This document shows positions 1-9,087 of a stretch of DNA of 64,000 nucleotides, piece by piece. The notes beneath the pieces were generated by a model that was given only the letters and a program-made list of their open reading frames with translations, did no database searches and had not been told where the DNA came from. Source of the DNA: SIG607 sp045592625 (GTDB lineage Bacteria; Bacillota; Clostridia; Oscillospirales; Acutalibacteraceae). The translations under genes were made by a program, and so were the position numbers. The stretch lies in assembly GCA_045592625.1 (NCBI GenBank), contig JAZNVC010000019.1:1-64000 (forward strand). The letters are read 5' to 3'. Every line of letters starts with the position of its first letter. Within the stretch, counting starts at the first letter, position 1.

Positions 1-123
1 TAACTCAAAAGATTTAAAAAATCAATATATATTATGTGCTCAAAATAACAAAAATATTATGATAAATCGCTAAAAAAGCGTGTTATTTTTAATAAAATGC
101 AGATAAATTAAGTAAATATGCAC

Positions 124-163
124 AAAAACAAGGCTATTGAGTGATACAACAGCCTTGTTTTTT
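124..163 (-). terminator. Rho-independent terminator of cls
   Basis: An 8-bp arm at 128-135 pairs with 151-158, extended inward by TTG/CAA after one mismatch. T-runs lie on both sides, so it can work in both directions; on the minus strand it ends the cardiolipin synthase transcript. Confidence 0.85.
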
Positions 164-1688
164 ACATAAGAGGAGCAAACAAATGCAAAAACCATTGTTT
201 AAAGCGTGTTATTATACCGCGCTTTTTCCAAAGATTTTTATCTATTTTTTTTGAGTCCTTTAAAATTTCTTCAAAATGAGTTTTCATTTCCTTAATTGTA
301 TCTTCGTTGGTAAACCATACTCCGCATTCAAAATGAAAGTAAAAACTTCTGTAATCCATATTTACCGTGCTTATGGTGGCACTTGCGTTATCGCATATGA
401 ATATTTTGGAGTGTATAAATCCGGGCGTATATTCATAGATTTCTACACCTGCATCCATTAATTCCGAGTAGTAATACTGTGTAACGGGATGAACGTATTT
501 TTTGTCGGGGATAAAAGGAGTAACTATTCTTACTTTAACACCCGCTTTTGCCGCAAGTTTAATTGCAGAGGTCATTGTGTCATCAAGGATAAGATAAGGA
601 GTAGCAATATCAACGCTTTTATGGGCTGTATTAAGTATTTGTTGATAAATGCCTTCGGCGGTGCTTTTTGTGTCCATCGGACTGTCAGCATAGGGTAGTA
701 CGTAACCTTCACTGTATATGGGTTTTGAAATAAGATGGCCTGACATAAGAATTTGTTTTCCCGTAATATATTCCCACATTGTGCAGAACATTATAACGAA
801 ACTGTCAACGGCACAGCCTTTTACCATGGCGGCACAGTCCATCCAATAGCCAAATCGTTCAAACTCGTTTATATATTCGTCTGCAAGATTTATACCGCCC
901 GTAAAGGCAACGTTGCCGTCAATTATTATTATCTTTCTGTGATTTCGGTTATTCATAACCATATTAAGAGAAGGCTTTAATGGACAAAATACCGATACCT
1001 CTATTCCTGCTTTTTTTAGTCTTACAAGAAAATCGGCATATTGACGCTTTATAGAACCAAAATCGTCAAAAATCACCTTTACTTCAACACCTAATGAAGC
1101 CTTTACTTTTAACACTTCATATACGGCGTTCCACATTTTTCCGTCGGCAATAATAAAATACTCAATGAAAATATATTTTTTTGCTTTTTTTAACTCTTCT
1201 ATAAGAGTAGGTAAAAATACTTCACCCGGAGAAAGATAGGTTACAGAGGAGTCTTTATATACAGGGTAACCTGATTCACCGCTTAGGTAGGAGGCTTGAC
1301 GGGTTTGGGAATTATCTTCATAGCAAAGCAGACGTTTTACGGCTGGGTCTTGCTCGAGATATTTCATATATCTCTGTTCGCATTTTAAGAATCTCTTTTT
1401 CAAATGAGGGAATGTACGTTGACCGCCCCACATCATATAAATAAATAAGCCGAAAACAGGGAGTACCAAAATAAAAACTATCCATGCAATTTTGTAGCTG
1501 GGATTTTCACGCTTATTTACTATGTAGAGCGATATGATTATCCCTAAAATTTCAAAAGCGGAAAAAATTTTGAAAAAATTATGCTGTAAAGAAACGGCCG
1601 CCCACAACATTCCCGCTATTGCTATAAGAAGTCCGATAGCGGTTAAAATAACGCGAAGTTTTATACGGATACCTCTTTTCTTTTGCAT
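162..1688 (-). CDS. cls: Cardiolipin synthase (phospholipase D family)
   Basis: The 508-residue protein has hydrophobic segments near residues 15-35 and 45-85, then two phospholipase D domains. Each carries an intact HxKxxxxD motif (H250/K252/D257 and H426/K428/D433). Families with this layout join two phosphatidylglycerol molecules into cardiolipin and glycerol at the cytoplasmic membrane. The ATG at 1688 is preferred over an in-frame GTG nine bases upstream, because that GTG lies inside the GAGGTG ribosome binding site. It is a single gene, ended by the terminator next to it. Family assignment is firm; the exact lipid substrates are inferred. Confidence 0.93.
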   Translation of the reverse strand: MQKKRGIRIKLRVILTAIGLLIAIAGMLWAAVSLQHNFFKIFSAFEILGIIISLYIVNKRENPSYKIAWIVFILVLPVFGLFIYMMWGGQRTFPHLKKRFLKCEQRYMKYLEQDPAVKRLLCYEDNSQTRQASYLSGESGYPVYKDSSVTYLSPGEVFLPTLIEELKKAKKYIFIEYFIIADGKMWNAVYEVLKVKASLGVEVKVIFDDFGSIKRQYADFLVRLKKAGIEVSVFCPLKPSLNMVMNNRNHRKIIIIDGNVAFTGGINLADEYINEFERFGYWMDCAAMVKGCAVDSFVIMFCTMWEYITGKQILMSGHLISKPIYSEGYVLPYADSPMDTKSTAEGIYQQILNTAHKSVDIATPYLILDDTMTSAIKLAAKAGVKVRIVTPFIPDKKYVHPVTQYYYSELMDAGVEIYEYTPGFIHSKIFICDNASATISTVNMDYRSFYFHFECGVWFTNEDTIKEMKTHFEEILKDSKKIDKNLWKKRGIITRFKQWFLHLFAPLM

Positions 1689-1826
1689 AATTTTCACCTC
1701 TTTATAGATTATATTCTACTGTTAAATATTAGCATATTTTTATTAAAGATACAAGTTTTTGGCACAAATGCCGGAAAAAATTTTATTGTTAAGTAAAACT
1801 AATTTTGGAACTATGTGATCGTATAT

Positions 1827-3440
1827 TTAGGAGTTTTGGTATTTGAAATATTCTATAACTCCGCTGACTATAGCTTGGGCACAGGCTTTTTGATGGTCTG
1901 AGTCCCTCATATTTATGCGGTCCTCCTCATCATCAAGAAAACCGTTTTCGGTGAGTACCGAAGGACAAATACCAAGTCTGTTAAGGAAAAAGTAGTGCCA
2001 CGACGAACCGCTGCATTTTCGGTATAACTGAGTTTTTGCTGTACTCTCATAAACAAATTTTGAAGCGGGGGCGGAAAAGGAATTATAATAGTATGAACCA
2101 AAACCATTACCGCCTCCACCGTTTCGATGAACTGAAATAAGAAAATCGGGTTCATACTCTAAAACCTTTCTGTAGCGGTCGTATGTATCCATAAAGGTAT
2201 CGTCTTTTCTTGTTAAATAAACGGTTGCACCTGCCGCTTCAAGTTCTTCTTTTAGAATGAAGGCGAAGGAAAGATTGGAATATGATTCATATAACCCTTC
2301 AATAGCACTGCCGGAATCTTTTCCACCATGTCCTGCATCTACTACTATTACCTTGTCATAAAGACCGTAGTCGTACTTGTTTGACTCATTGTATAGACGC
2401 GTAGGCTCTAAAAAACGAAGAACCAGACAATCGGATTCATCATATTCTGCACGCCATCCGTAAAATCTACCTTCTTTTTTTAGATTGAGTTTTAATACGG
2501 CACAGTTTTCCTCATAGGAAATCTGCGAATCCTTGAACAGAGGATTATCTTTTTTAAAGGTTATATCTCCTATAATTTCTGTGCAGTACATTAAGCGTAT
2601 TTCAACATAGGAAAATGTAGGATTTTCTGTAACAAAAACACCTTTATCGGTATCTTTATATTCCTGATCTTTAAGTTCTACCGTAAAAGGTGCTTTAAAG
2701 TCGGTATAAAAAGAAAGAACGGTATATTTGCCTTCGCTGTCAACTCTGTCCACACTCATACGGTTTTCGCTGGGTAGAGTTCCTTCGTATATCTTTAGAT
2801 TTTGGTTATCATACACTCTTTTTCCAAATCCTAAAAGTCGGTAGCTCTTTTTATTATCTTCATTTATTATGGAAGCGGTGCTACAGTAATCAACCGTTCC
2901 TACGGGAAGATAACTGTTATAAGGACGTGAAGTATCGTCAACCGTGTCACCGTTAAAGGTTTCGGCAGGAACGTCAACGACTTCTGCTATATATTTTATG
3001 CTTTCATCACCATTTCCTTTTAAAACCGTTATAATTCCGCTATAGTATGTTTCGGTAGTTTTATCTTTTGTGCAGGTGATTTTTATTTGACCTAATACTG
3101 TATCTTTGTTAACGTTTTTTAAAGTGAAGCTGCCTAAATAATTGTTTAATGGTTCTTCCTCGTTATTTGATAAATAAAGCGGTATCGTTTCGTTATCAAA
3201 CTCAGCAGTCACAGAAATATTATTAAAATTACTTTTCACCGAAACTACGATTACCGAACCGCCCATAAATGAAGCAGAGGCACAAGGGGAAAAGCTTTCG
3301 ATAAGAACATATTCTCCTGTTGATGAATATATTTGTATGGAGCTGCTTTGCTGCCTATTTGTACAACCGCAAAAAATAATGCATATGCAAATTATTAGTG
3401 AAAGCAAAACAGTGATTTGTTTTTTTAAGTGGAGATCCAT
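1827..3440 (-). CDS. N-acetylmuramoyl-L-alanine amidase, lipoprotein type
   Basis: The 537-residue protein begins with a basic, hydrophobic signal that ends at a Cys followed by Thr-Asn, consistent with a lipoprotein anchor. The middle 300 residues have no family I recognise. The last 175 residues are an Amidase_3 domain: DAGHGG supplies the first zinc His, a Glu lies about 15 residues later, SVHRN gives the second His, and TENGF the catalytic Glu. It should cleave the bond between muramic acid and L-alanine in peptidoglycan on the outer face of the membrane. In a spore former it could act in cortex or mother-cell wall remodelling, but nothing local proves this. Transcribed alone. Confidence 0.9.
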   Translation of the reverse strand: MDLHLKKQITVLLSLIICICIIFCGCTNRQQSSSIQIYSSTGEYVLIESFSPCASASFMGGSVIVVSVKSNFNNISVTAEFDNETIPLYLSNNEEEPLNNYLGSFTLKNVNKDTVLGQIKITCTKDKTTETYYSGIITVLKGNGDESIKYIAEVVDVPAETFNGDTVDDTSRPYNSYLPVGTVDYCSTASIINEDNKKSYRLLGFGKRVYDNQNLKIYEGTLPSENRMSVDRVDSEGKYTVLSFYTDFKAPFTVELKDQEYKDTDKGVFVTENPTFSYVEIRLMYCTEIIGDITFKKDNPLFKDSQISYEENCAVLKLNLKKEGRFYGWRAEYDESDCLVLRFLEPTRLYNESNKYDYGLYDKVIVVDAGHGGKDSGSAIEGLYESYSNLSFAFILKEELEAAGATVYLTRKDDTFMDTYDRYRKVLEYEPDFLISVHRNGGGGNGFGSYYYNSFSAPASKFVYESTAKTQLYRKCSGSSWHYFFLNRLGICPSVLTENGFLDDEEDRINMRDSDHQKACAQAIVSGVIEYFKYQNS

Positions 3441-3574
3441 AAATTTTCCTCCGAAAAATAGTTATATTAAAATAATAATACAAAATTGTTACTAAATCAA
3501 TAATAGGGTTGCATTTTATTGGTGTTTTTGGTACAATATCAGCATAAAAAGTATTATAGTGCGGAGAAAAGACG

Positions 3575-3838
3575 ATGGAAAAATACGTTTTTTTATATAT
3601 TTGTTTTGTTTTTTCTGTTTCTGCTATAATTACTGTTAGTGATAAAATCAGAGCCAAAAATGGCAAAAGACGAATAAGGGAAAGAACACTTCTTTTATGG
3701 GGATTTTTAGGCGGTGCATCTGTTATGTATATAACAATGCTTTTTGTACGTCATAAAACCCGTCATTTTAAATTTATGTTTTGGCTGCCAGTTTTTACTG
3801 CTATACACATTATGTTATTATATTTCTTTTTAAAATAA
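3575..3838 (+). CDS. DUF1294 family membrane protein
   Basis: The 87-residue protein has an N-terminal membrane segment, a basic cytoplasmic loop (RAKNGKRRIRERTLL), a Gly-rich second segment (WGFLGGASVMY), and a C-terminal segment after MLFVRHKTRHFKF. The pattern D-K followed by RIRE-LL, then G-G, then the H-K-T-H-F motif is characteristic of DUF1294. The function of the family is unknown. The ATG follows a GGAGAAAAG site. The next gene begins 19 bases downstream, so they are likely cotranscribed. Confidence 0.85.
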   Translation: MEKYVFLYICFVFSVSAIITVSDKIRAKNGKRRIRERTLLLWGFLGGASVMYITMLFVRHKTRHFKFMFWLPVFTAIHIMLLYFFLK

Positions 3839-3857
3839 TGCTTTTTGAGGTTTTACT

Positions 3858-4535
3858 ATGTCTTTATCAAAAAAAATAAAGGTTAAGCAAATGACGGTTA
3901 TGTCAATACTTTGTGCCGTTGCTTTTTTGTGTGTGCTTCTTTTCAGATTTGAAGTAGGAGGGTTTCTTACATTTGACATAAAGGATGCAATTCTTGCTAT
4001 TGCTTCCTTTGTTTACGGTCCGTTGGCAGGAGTTATTTGTTCGGGGTTGGTTGCTTTTTTAGAGTTTATTCTTATAAGCGATACAGGTCCGTACGGGCTT
4101 ATTATGAATTTTCTTTCCAGTGCGACCTTTAGTATGATTATCGGTCTTGTATATAAATATAAGCGTACTATGTGGGGTGCAGTTACAGGCGTTTTTGCTG
4201 CAGTATTAAGTATGACCGCAGTTATGCTTCTTGCAAATATGTTTATAACTCCGTTGTTCTTAGGACTTGAAAGACAGGCAGTTATAGAGATGATAGTACC
4301 AACCTTACTTCCGTTTAATGTTATAAAGGCGGTATTTAACGGTGCTCTTGTACTTATTATTTATAAACCGATTACTCAGGCTCTGAAAAAAGCAAAACTT
4401 TTAAACGTAGGCAGTGCGGCTAATTATAAATTCGGATTTAAAAGCGTGTTGCTTATTATAATATCTTTAATAGTTCTTGTTTGTGCAATACTTTATTTGG
4501 TTCTCAAAATGGGCGGCGGTGTTGATTTCTTTTAG
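3858..4535 (+). CDS. ECF transporter S component, riboflavin (RibU)-like
   Basis: The 225-residue protein has six or more membrane segments. FDIKDAILAIASFVYGPLAG near residue 38 and LPFNVIKAVFN near residue 150 match the D-x-x-D and PFN-hIK patterns of RibU-type S components, which capture riboflavin and use a shared energising module. No energising genes are in the window and no FMN riboswitch is visible upstream, so the substrate is inferred. The C-terminus has an extra hydrophobic helix beyond the usual length. Confidence 0.75.
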   Translation: MSLSKKIKVKQMTVMSILCAVAFLCVLLFRFEVGGFLTFDIKDAILAIASFVYGPLAGVICSGLVAFLEFILISDTGPYGLIMNFLSSATFSMIIGLVYKYKRTMWGAVTGVFAAVLSMTAVMLLANMFITPLFLGLERQAVIEMIVPTLLPFNVIKAVFNGALVLIIYKPITQALKKAKLLNVGSAANYKFGFKSVLLIIISLIVLVCAILYLVLKMGGGVDFF

Positions 4536-4542
4536 TTTTTTC

Positions 4543-4570
4543 TTGACAAGAATAAATTATATGATATAAT
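4543..4570 (+). promoter_or_regulatory. Sigma-A promoter of the metK riboswitch transcript
   Basis: TTGACA (4543-4548), 16-bp spacer, TATAAT (4565-4570). It starts transcription about 15-20 bases before the SAM aptamer. Confidence 0.85.
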
Positions 4571-4593
4571 AATTTTGCTAAATTTAATATTTC

Positions 4594-4683
4594 CTTATCA
4601 AGAGTGGCGGAGGGACAGGCCCGTTGAAGCCCGGCAACCTGAATTTCAAGGTGCTAAGTCCTGCGGTTTTACCGAAAGATGAG
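4594..4683 (+). ncRNA. SAM-I (S-box) riboswitch aptamer
   Basis: P1 pairs 4594-4599 with 4678-4683. Between them are the S-box core elements: AGAG, GGCGGAGGGA, a GGCCC-like segment, TGAAGCCCGGCAACC and GGTGCTAA. High S-adenosylmethionine should stabilise this fold and favour the terminator that follows, shutting off metK. Confidence 0.96.
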
Positions 4684-4693
4684 GTCAGTTTAT

Positions 4694-4720
4694 GCCGCTT
4701 CTTTCGAGGCGGTTTTTTTG
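4694..4720 (+). terminator. Riboswitch-controlled terminator upstream of metK
   Basis: CCGC-T-TC / GA-G-GCGG hairpin (4695-4712) directly followed by seven T. It is the expression platform of the SAM-I riboswitch. Confidence 0.9.
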
Positions 4721-4741
4721 ATGAAAAAAGGAGAAAAATGT

Positions 4742-5920
4742 ATGTCGAAAATACTTTTTACAAGTGAGTCTGTTACTGAAGGTCATCCTGATAAAGTTTG
4801 TGACCAAATAAGCGATGCAGTTTTGGATGCTATTATTGCTCAGGATAAAAATGCACGTGTTGCCTGTGAAAGTTTTGCTACTACAGGTGTGGTTACTGTA
4901 ATGGGTGAAATTACAACTACTGCTAATGTTGATATTCCTGCTATAGTAAGGGGTGTTGTAAACGATATCGGCTACAATACTAATGATGCCGGTTTTAACG
5001 GCGATACTATTGCCGTTATGACTTCTATTGATAAGCAGTCTCCCGATATTGCTATGGGTGTTGATAGATCCTTGGAACTTAAAAACGGTCAAGAGGATAA
5101 ATACAATCTTCACGGTGCAGGGGATCAGGGAATGATGTTCGGTTATGCTACAAACGAAACCGAATCCTTTATGCCCCTTACCATTGATTTGGCTCATAAA
5201 ATGGCTATTCGTCTTACAAAGGTAAGAAAAGACGGCACTCTTTCTTATCTTCGTCCCGACGGAAAAACTCAGGTGACAGTTGAATATGAAAATGGACAGC
5301 CGACAAGAATAGAAGCGGTTGTAGTGTCAAGTCAGCATAGTGCCGAAATAGAACTTAACACCCTTAGAGAAGATATACTTAAAGAAGTAATACTTCCTAC
5401 GGTTCCTGAAAATCTTATGGACCAAAACACAAAAATATTCATTAATCCCACAGGCAGATTCGTTACAGGCGGCCCACAGGGAGATACAGGACTTACCGGC
5501 AGAAAGATTATTGTTGATACATACGGCGGGGTGGCTCGTCATGGCGGCGGTGCTTTTTCGGGTAAGGATCCTACAAAGGTTGACAGAAGTGCTGCTTATG
5601 CGGCAAGATGGGTGGCTAAAAATGTTGTTGCCGCAGGTCTTGCTGATAAATGTGAAATTCAACTTGCCTATGCTATCGGTGTGGCAAAGCCTGTTTCGGT
5701 AATGGTTGATACCTTTGGCACAGGAAAGTTTACCGATGACGAAATTGCAAAGGCAATTGATAAAGTATTTGACCTTCGTCCCGCTGCTATTATTGATGCC
5801 CTTGACCTTCGCCGTCCTATTTACCGAGCAACTGCTGCATATGGACATTTTGGAAGAGATGATATTTCTCTTCCTTGGGAAAACCTGAATAAAACCGAGC
5901 AACTTAAAAAGTGCTTCTAA
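4742..5920 (+). CDS. metK: S-adenosylmethionine synthetase
   Basis: MetK makes S-adenosylmethionine from methionine and ATP in the cytoplasm. The 392-residue length is normal for the family. Visible motifs are GHPDK near residue 14, GAGDQGMMFGYA in the first third, and the phosphate-binding GGGAFSGKDPTKVDRSAAY in the last third. The ATG at 4742 follows AAGGAG. An in-frame ATG at 4679 lies in the riboswitch and is rejected. Expression is controlled by the SAM-I riboswitch, giving end-product feedback. A terminator hairpin follows at 5926. Confidence 0.98.
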   Translation: MSKILFTSESVTEGHPDKVCDQISDAVLDAIIAQDKNARVACESFATTGVVTVMGEITTTANVDIPAIVRGVVNDIGYNTNDAGFNGDTIAVMTSIDKQSPDIAMGVDRSLELKNGQEDKYNLHGAGDQGMMFGYATNETESFMPLTIDLAHKMAIRLTKVRKDGTLSYLRPDGKTQVTVEYENGQPTRIEAVVVSSQHSAEIELNTLREDILKEVILPTVPENLMDQNTKIFINPTGRFVTGGPQGDTGLTGRKIIVDTYGGVARHGGGAFSGKDPTKVDRSAAYAARWVAKNVVAAGLADKCEIQLAYAIGVAKPVSVMVDTFGTGKFTDDEIAKAIDKVFDLRPAAIIDALDLRRPIYRATAAYGHFGRDDISLPWENLNKTEQLKKCF

Positions 5921-5925
5921 TCAAA

Positions 5926-5956
5926 ATAAAACCGAGAAATCGGTTTTATTTTTTTG
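5926..5956 (+). terminator. Terminator after metK
   Basis: AAAACCGA / TCGGTTTT hairpin with a GAAA loop, followed by ATTTTTTT. Confidence 0.88.
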
Positions 5957-6000
5957 CTATTTTAATATATTTTAATGTAGTACTTTTTGGAGGGGAAATT

Positions 6001-6594
6001 TTGATATCCTATAAAAACAGATTTACTTCGATTGTTTTCTTTGAGCTTTTAATGGTGCTGACGGTTATTACACTGCTTATCGGAATTGAGGCTTTTGCTG
6101 AGGAAAAAACGGCGGAACAAAGCCTTGACCAAGCGGTTGTTATTCAAAAAGAAACAATAGTTTATGAGGAAACCTTTGTGAAAAGTAATTTTTCGGGTAA
6201 CTGCTTTTTGCATCCGTTAAAAATTGGAACAATATCATCTCATTTTGGTATCAGAAACGATCCGTTTGATAATCATTTAGCAAAGCACGAGGGAACAGAT
6301 TTTGCAGCACCTAAGGGAAGCGAAATTGTGGCTGCTGCTGGAGGAACTGTATCTTATATAGGCTATGATGATGACGGATACGGCAAATATTTTAAGATAA
6401 TTCACAGTGAAAATATTTTGACTTTATACGCTCACTGCAGTGAAATCCTTGTGGAAAAAGGACAACAGGTAAATGCGGGAGATGTTGTTGCTTTGGTAGG
6501 AAGTACAGGTCAGTCAACCGGCAATCATCTTCATTTTGAAATTCGCATACTAGGAAAAGCGGTAAATGCAATGTGGTATTTAGGTGAACAATGA
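6001..6594 (+). CDS. M23 (LytM) domain membrane protein, SpoIVFA-like
   Basis: The 197-residue protein has one membrane segment near residues 10-30 and an extracytoplasmic M23 domain. Zinc-ligand motifs HxxxD (HEGTDFAAP), AH and HLH are all present. The start is a TTG at 6001 behind a GGAGGGG site five bases away. An upstream in-frame ATG at 5911 would overlap metK and its terminator. Its stop overlaps the start of a SpoIVFB-type protease, the same order as spoIVFA-spoIVFB, so I infer it anchors or restrains that protease in the mother-cell membrane. A free-standing endopeptidase role cannot be excluded because the metal ligands look intact. Confidence 0.75.
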   Translation: MISYKNRFTSIVFFELLMVLTVITLLIGIEAFAEEKTAEQSLDQAVVIQKETIVYEETFVKSNFSGNCFLHPLKIGTISSHFGIRNDPFDNHLAKHEGTDFAAPKGSEIVAAAGGTVSYIGYDDDGYGKYFKIIHSENILTLYAHCSEILVEKGQQVNAGDVVALVGSTGQSTGNHLHFEIRILGKAVNAMWYLGEQ

Positions 6595-7181
6595 AATTAA
6601 GAATTTTAGGTATAGATATAACGGTTTCCTTTCTTTTTTGTGCAATACTGTGCGTTCTTATGCTTTCAGACAGAACGGGCATGATAGCTCCTATGTTAAT
6701 AGCTGTTTTTATACATGAATTGGGACATCTTGCAGTTATGAAATATTTTGGATGTGCTCCAAGCGAAATAAGACTTATTCCCGGCAGTATCAGGATAGTT
6801 AGTCCTGTGTGTGCTGAAAAGAGTTCTGTAATTATATCGCTTTCCGGTCCGATACTGAATATTTTAGTTTTTTTGGCTGTTTACTTTTCATCATCAATAT
6901 TTAGTGTCGATTATTATTTGGATTTTGCCTTTATTAATCTTGTTTACGCTCTATTTAATCTTTTGCCCTTTTATTCTCTTGACGGTGGCAGTGCTTTGGA
7001 AGAAATAATAGCTAAAAAATCAGGTGGGATTAAGGCAAGAAAAATTATAAAATTTATCACAATTATAGGTGCATTGTTGCTTTTGCTGGTTTTTACCTTT
7101 TTTGCATTTAAAGGTAACATAAATTATTCAGTATTGGTTATTTCTTTTTATTTTATTTTGTCTGTTTTTATTAAATTATAG
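6591..7181 (+). CDS. spoIVFB: Site-2 (M50) intramembrane metalloprotease, SpoIVFB-like
   Basis: The 196-residue protein has about five or six membrane segments. HELGH near residue 44 gives the zinc site and NLLPFYSLDGG near residue 125 supplies the Asp ligand. SpoIVFB cleaves pro-sigma-K in the mother cell late in sporulation. This version ends soon after the last helix and lacks the C-terminal CBS domain of the Bacillus subtilis protein, so regulation by ATP through CBS cannot apply here. The ATG overlaps the previous stop by four bases, implying coupled translation. The SpoIVB protease that would trigger the pair is at 35.97-37.21 kb. Confidence 0.82.
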   Translation: MKLRILGIDITVSFLFCAILCVLMLSDRTGMIAPMLIAVFIHELGHLAVMKYFGCAPSEIRLIPGSIRIVSPVCAEKSSVIISLSGPILNILVFLAVYFSSSIFSVDYYLDFAFINLVYALFNLLPFYSLDGGSALEEIIAKKSGGIKARKIIKFITIIGALLLLLVFTFFAFKGNINYSVLVISFYFILSVFIKL

Positions 7182-7242
7182 TTGAAAGAATTGTCAGGAT
7201 ATTGTATCATTAAAAATATAATATTTTCAGCGAGGAATAAAA

Positions 7243-9087
7243 ATGGAAAACAAGAAATTGGAAGAACTGTTTTTACGTGCTCAAAAGCCCGGAAGATATT
7301 GCGGCGGTGAACAGGGAAGTGTAATTAAGGACAAAAACAAGGTTGACGTAAGGTTTGCCTTTTGTTTCCCCGATACCTATGAAGTAGGAATGTCTCATCT
7401 TGGTATGAAGATACTCTATTCCTGCTTTAACCAACGGGAAGATATATGGTGTGAAAGGGTTTTTGCACCCTGGATTGATTTTTCTAAGGTTATGAAGGAA
7501 AATAACCTTCCGCTTTTTGCTCTTGAAAGTCGTGATGAATTAAAGGAATTTGATTTTATCGGTTTCACTTTACAATACGAAATGAGTTACACCAACGTAC
7601 TTAATATGCTTTCTCTTGCGGGAATTCCCCTTAGAAGCAAGGACAGAAAAGAACTTAAAAATATTGTTGTAGGCGGAGGACCTTGTGTTTGTAATGCAGA
7701 GCCTATGGCGGAATTTTTTGATATATTCTTTTTAGGAGAGGGCGAAGAGGTTGATTTAGAGGTTATCGACCTTTATAAAGAGTGCAGAAAAAACGGCGAC
7801 AGTAAAGAGGAATTCCTTAAAAAAGCGGCTCTTATTGAAGGCGTGTACGTACCATCCCTTTATGATATTTCTTATAATGAAGATGGCACTATTTCTGCAA
7901 TTACTGCAAAGGATAATGCACCCAAAACCATTAAAAAGCGTATTATTACCGATTTGGACAAGTCGTTTTATCCAAGGGAATTTGTTACGCCTTATATTGA
8001 GATTGTTCATGATAGGGCAGTTCAGGAAATTTATAGAGGCTGTATAAGAGGTTGTCGCTTCTGTCAAGCGGGATTCTTATATAGACCTGTCAGAGAAAAA
8101 TCTCCCGAAGTTATAAACAATCAAGCAAGGGATTTATGTGCAACTACAGGATATGATGAAATTTCGCTGTCTTCGCTTTCTACAAGCGATTATACACGTC
8201 TTGAAGAACTGCTTAATGATATGCTTGACTGGACCGACAGGGAGAATGTAAGCCTTTCTTTGCCGTCCCTTAGAATTGATAATTTTTCACCAGAACTACT
8301 TGCTAAAATCAATCATATCAGAAAGAGCGGACTTACATTTGCTCCTGAAGCAGGTACTCAGCGACTGAGAGATGTTATAAATAAAAACATAACAGAAGAA
8401 GAAATTCTTGAAACCTGCCGTATTGCCTTTGAGGGCGGTCATACTTCGGTTAAACTTTATTTTATGCTTGGTCTTCCTACCGAAACCGACGATGATTTAA
8501 AAGGCATTGCGGAACTTGCACAAAAAATTGTTGATATATACTATTCTTTACCAAACAGACCTAAGGGCAGAAGTGTTGATGTGGGTGTAAGTGTCTCTAC
8601 CTTTGTTCCAAAGCCATTTACACCTTTCCAGTTTGAACCGCAGATAAATAGGGAAGAAATTATAAGACGTCAGAACTTCCTCCGCAGTCAGATAACAACC
8701 AAGAAAATTTCTCTTTCTTGGCATGACTACGCAACAAGTTTCCTTGAGAGCGTTTTTGCAAGAGGTGACAGAAGACTTGCCGACGTTATAGAGACAGCCT
8801 TTAAAGATGGTTGCGTATTTGATAGTTGGACAGAGTGTTTCAACCTTGAAAAGTGGCTTAAAGCCTTTGAAAAATGTGGTATTGATCCCGAATTTCACAG
8901 TTGCCGTCAGCGTTCGTTTGATGAAACTTTGCCTTGGGAACATCTTGATTATGCCGTAAGTAAGGATTTCTTTATTAAACAAAATAAATTGGCACACAAG
9001 CAAATAACCACGCCGAATTGTCGCATTTCATGTGCGGCTTGCGGAGCAAATTGCTATGGGGAGGGTGTATGCTTTGAAAAACGTTAG
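7243..9087 (+). CDS. B12-binding-domain radical SAM protein (TIGR03960 type)
   Basis: The 614-residue protein has an N-terminal region resembling a cobalamin-binding fold. A radical SAM core follows, with the cluster motif CIRGCRFC preceded by EIYRG near residue 265. The C-terminal extension ends with several Cys (CRISCAACGANC), which could bind another metal centre. TIGR03960-type proteins occur with a DUF2344 partner in Clostridia, as here; their reaction is not established. The start ATG follows a GCGAGGAATAAAA site. It overlaps the next gene by 14 bases. Confidence 0.88.
   Translation: MENKKLEELFLRAQKPGRYCGGEQGSVIKDKNKVDVRFAFCFPDTYEVGMSHLGMKILYSCFNQREDIWCERVFAPWIDFSKVMKENNLPLFALESRDELKEFDFIGFTLQYEMSYTNVLNMLSLAGIPLRSKDRKELKNIVVGGGPCVCNAEPMAEFFDIFFLGEGEEVDLEVIDLYKECRKNGDSKEEFLKKAALIEGVYVPSLYDISYNEDGTISAITAKDNAPKTIKKRIITDLDKSFYPREFVTPYIEIVHDRAVQEIYRGCIRGCRFCQAGFLYRPVREKSPEVINNQARDLCATTGYDEISLSSLSTSDYTRLEELLNDMLDWTDRENVSLSLPSLRIDNFSPELLAKINHIRKSGLTFAPEAGTQRLRDVINKNITEEEILETCRIAFEGGHTSVKLYFMLGLPTETDDDLKGIAELAQKIVDIYYSLPNRPKGRSVDVGVSVSTFVPKPFTPFQFEPQINREEIIRRQNFLRSQITTKKISLSWHDYATSFLESVFARGDRRLADVIETAFKDGCVFDSWTECFNLEKWLKAFEKCGIDPEFHSCRQRSFDETLPWEHLDYAVSKDFFIKQNKLAHKQITTPNCRISCAACGANCYGEGVCFEKR

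Noticed and set aside
4679..4741. Longer MetK N-terminus starting at 4679
   Set aside because: It would lie inside the riboswitch and terminator; ATG 4742 has the ribosome binding site.
7191..7222. Promoter before the radical SAM gene
   Set aside because: TTGTCA and TATAAT are 20 bp apart, too far for a confident sigma-A call.
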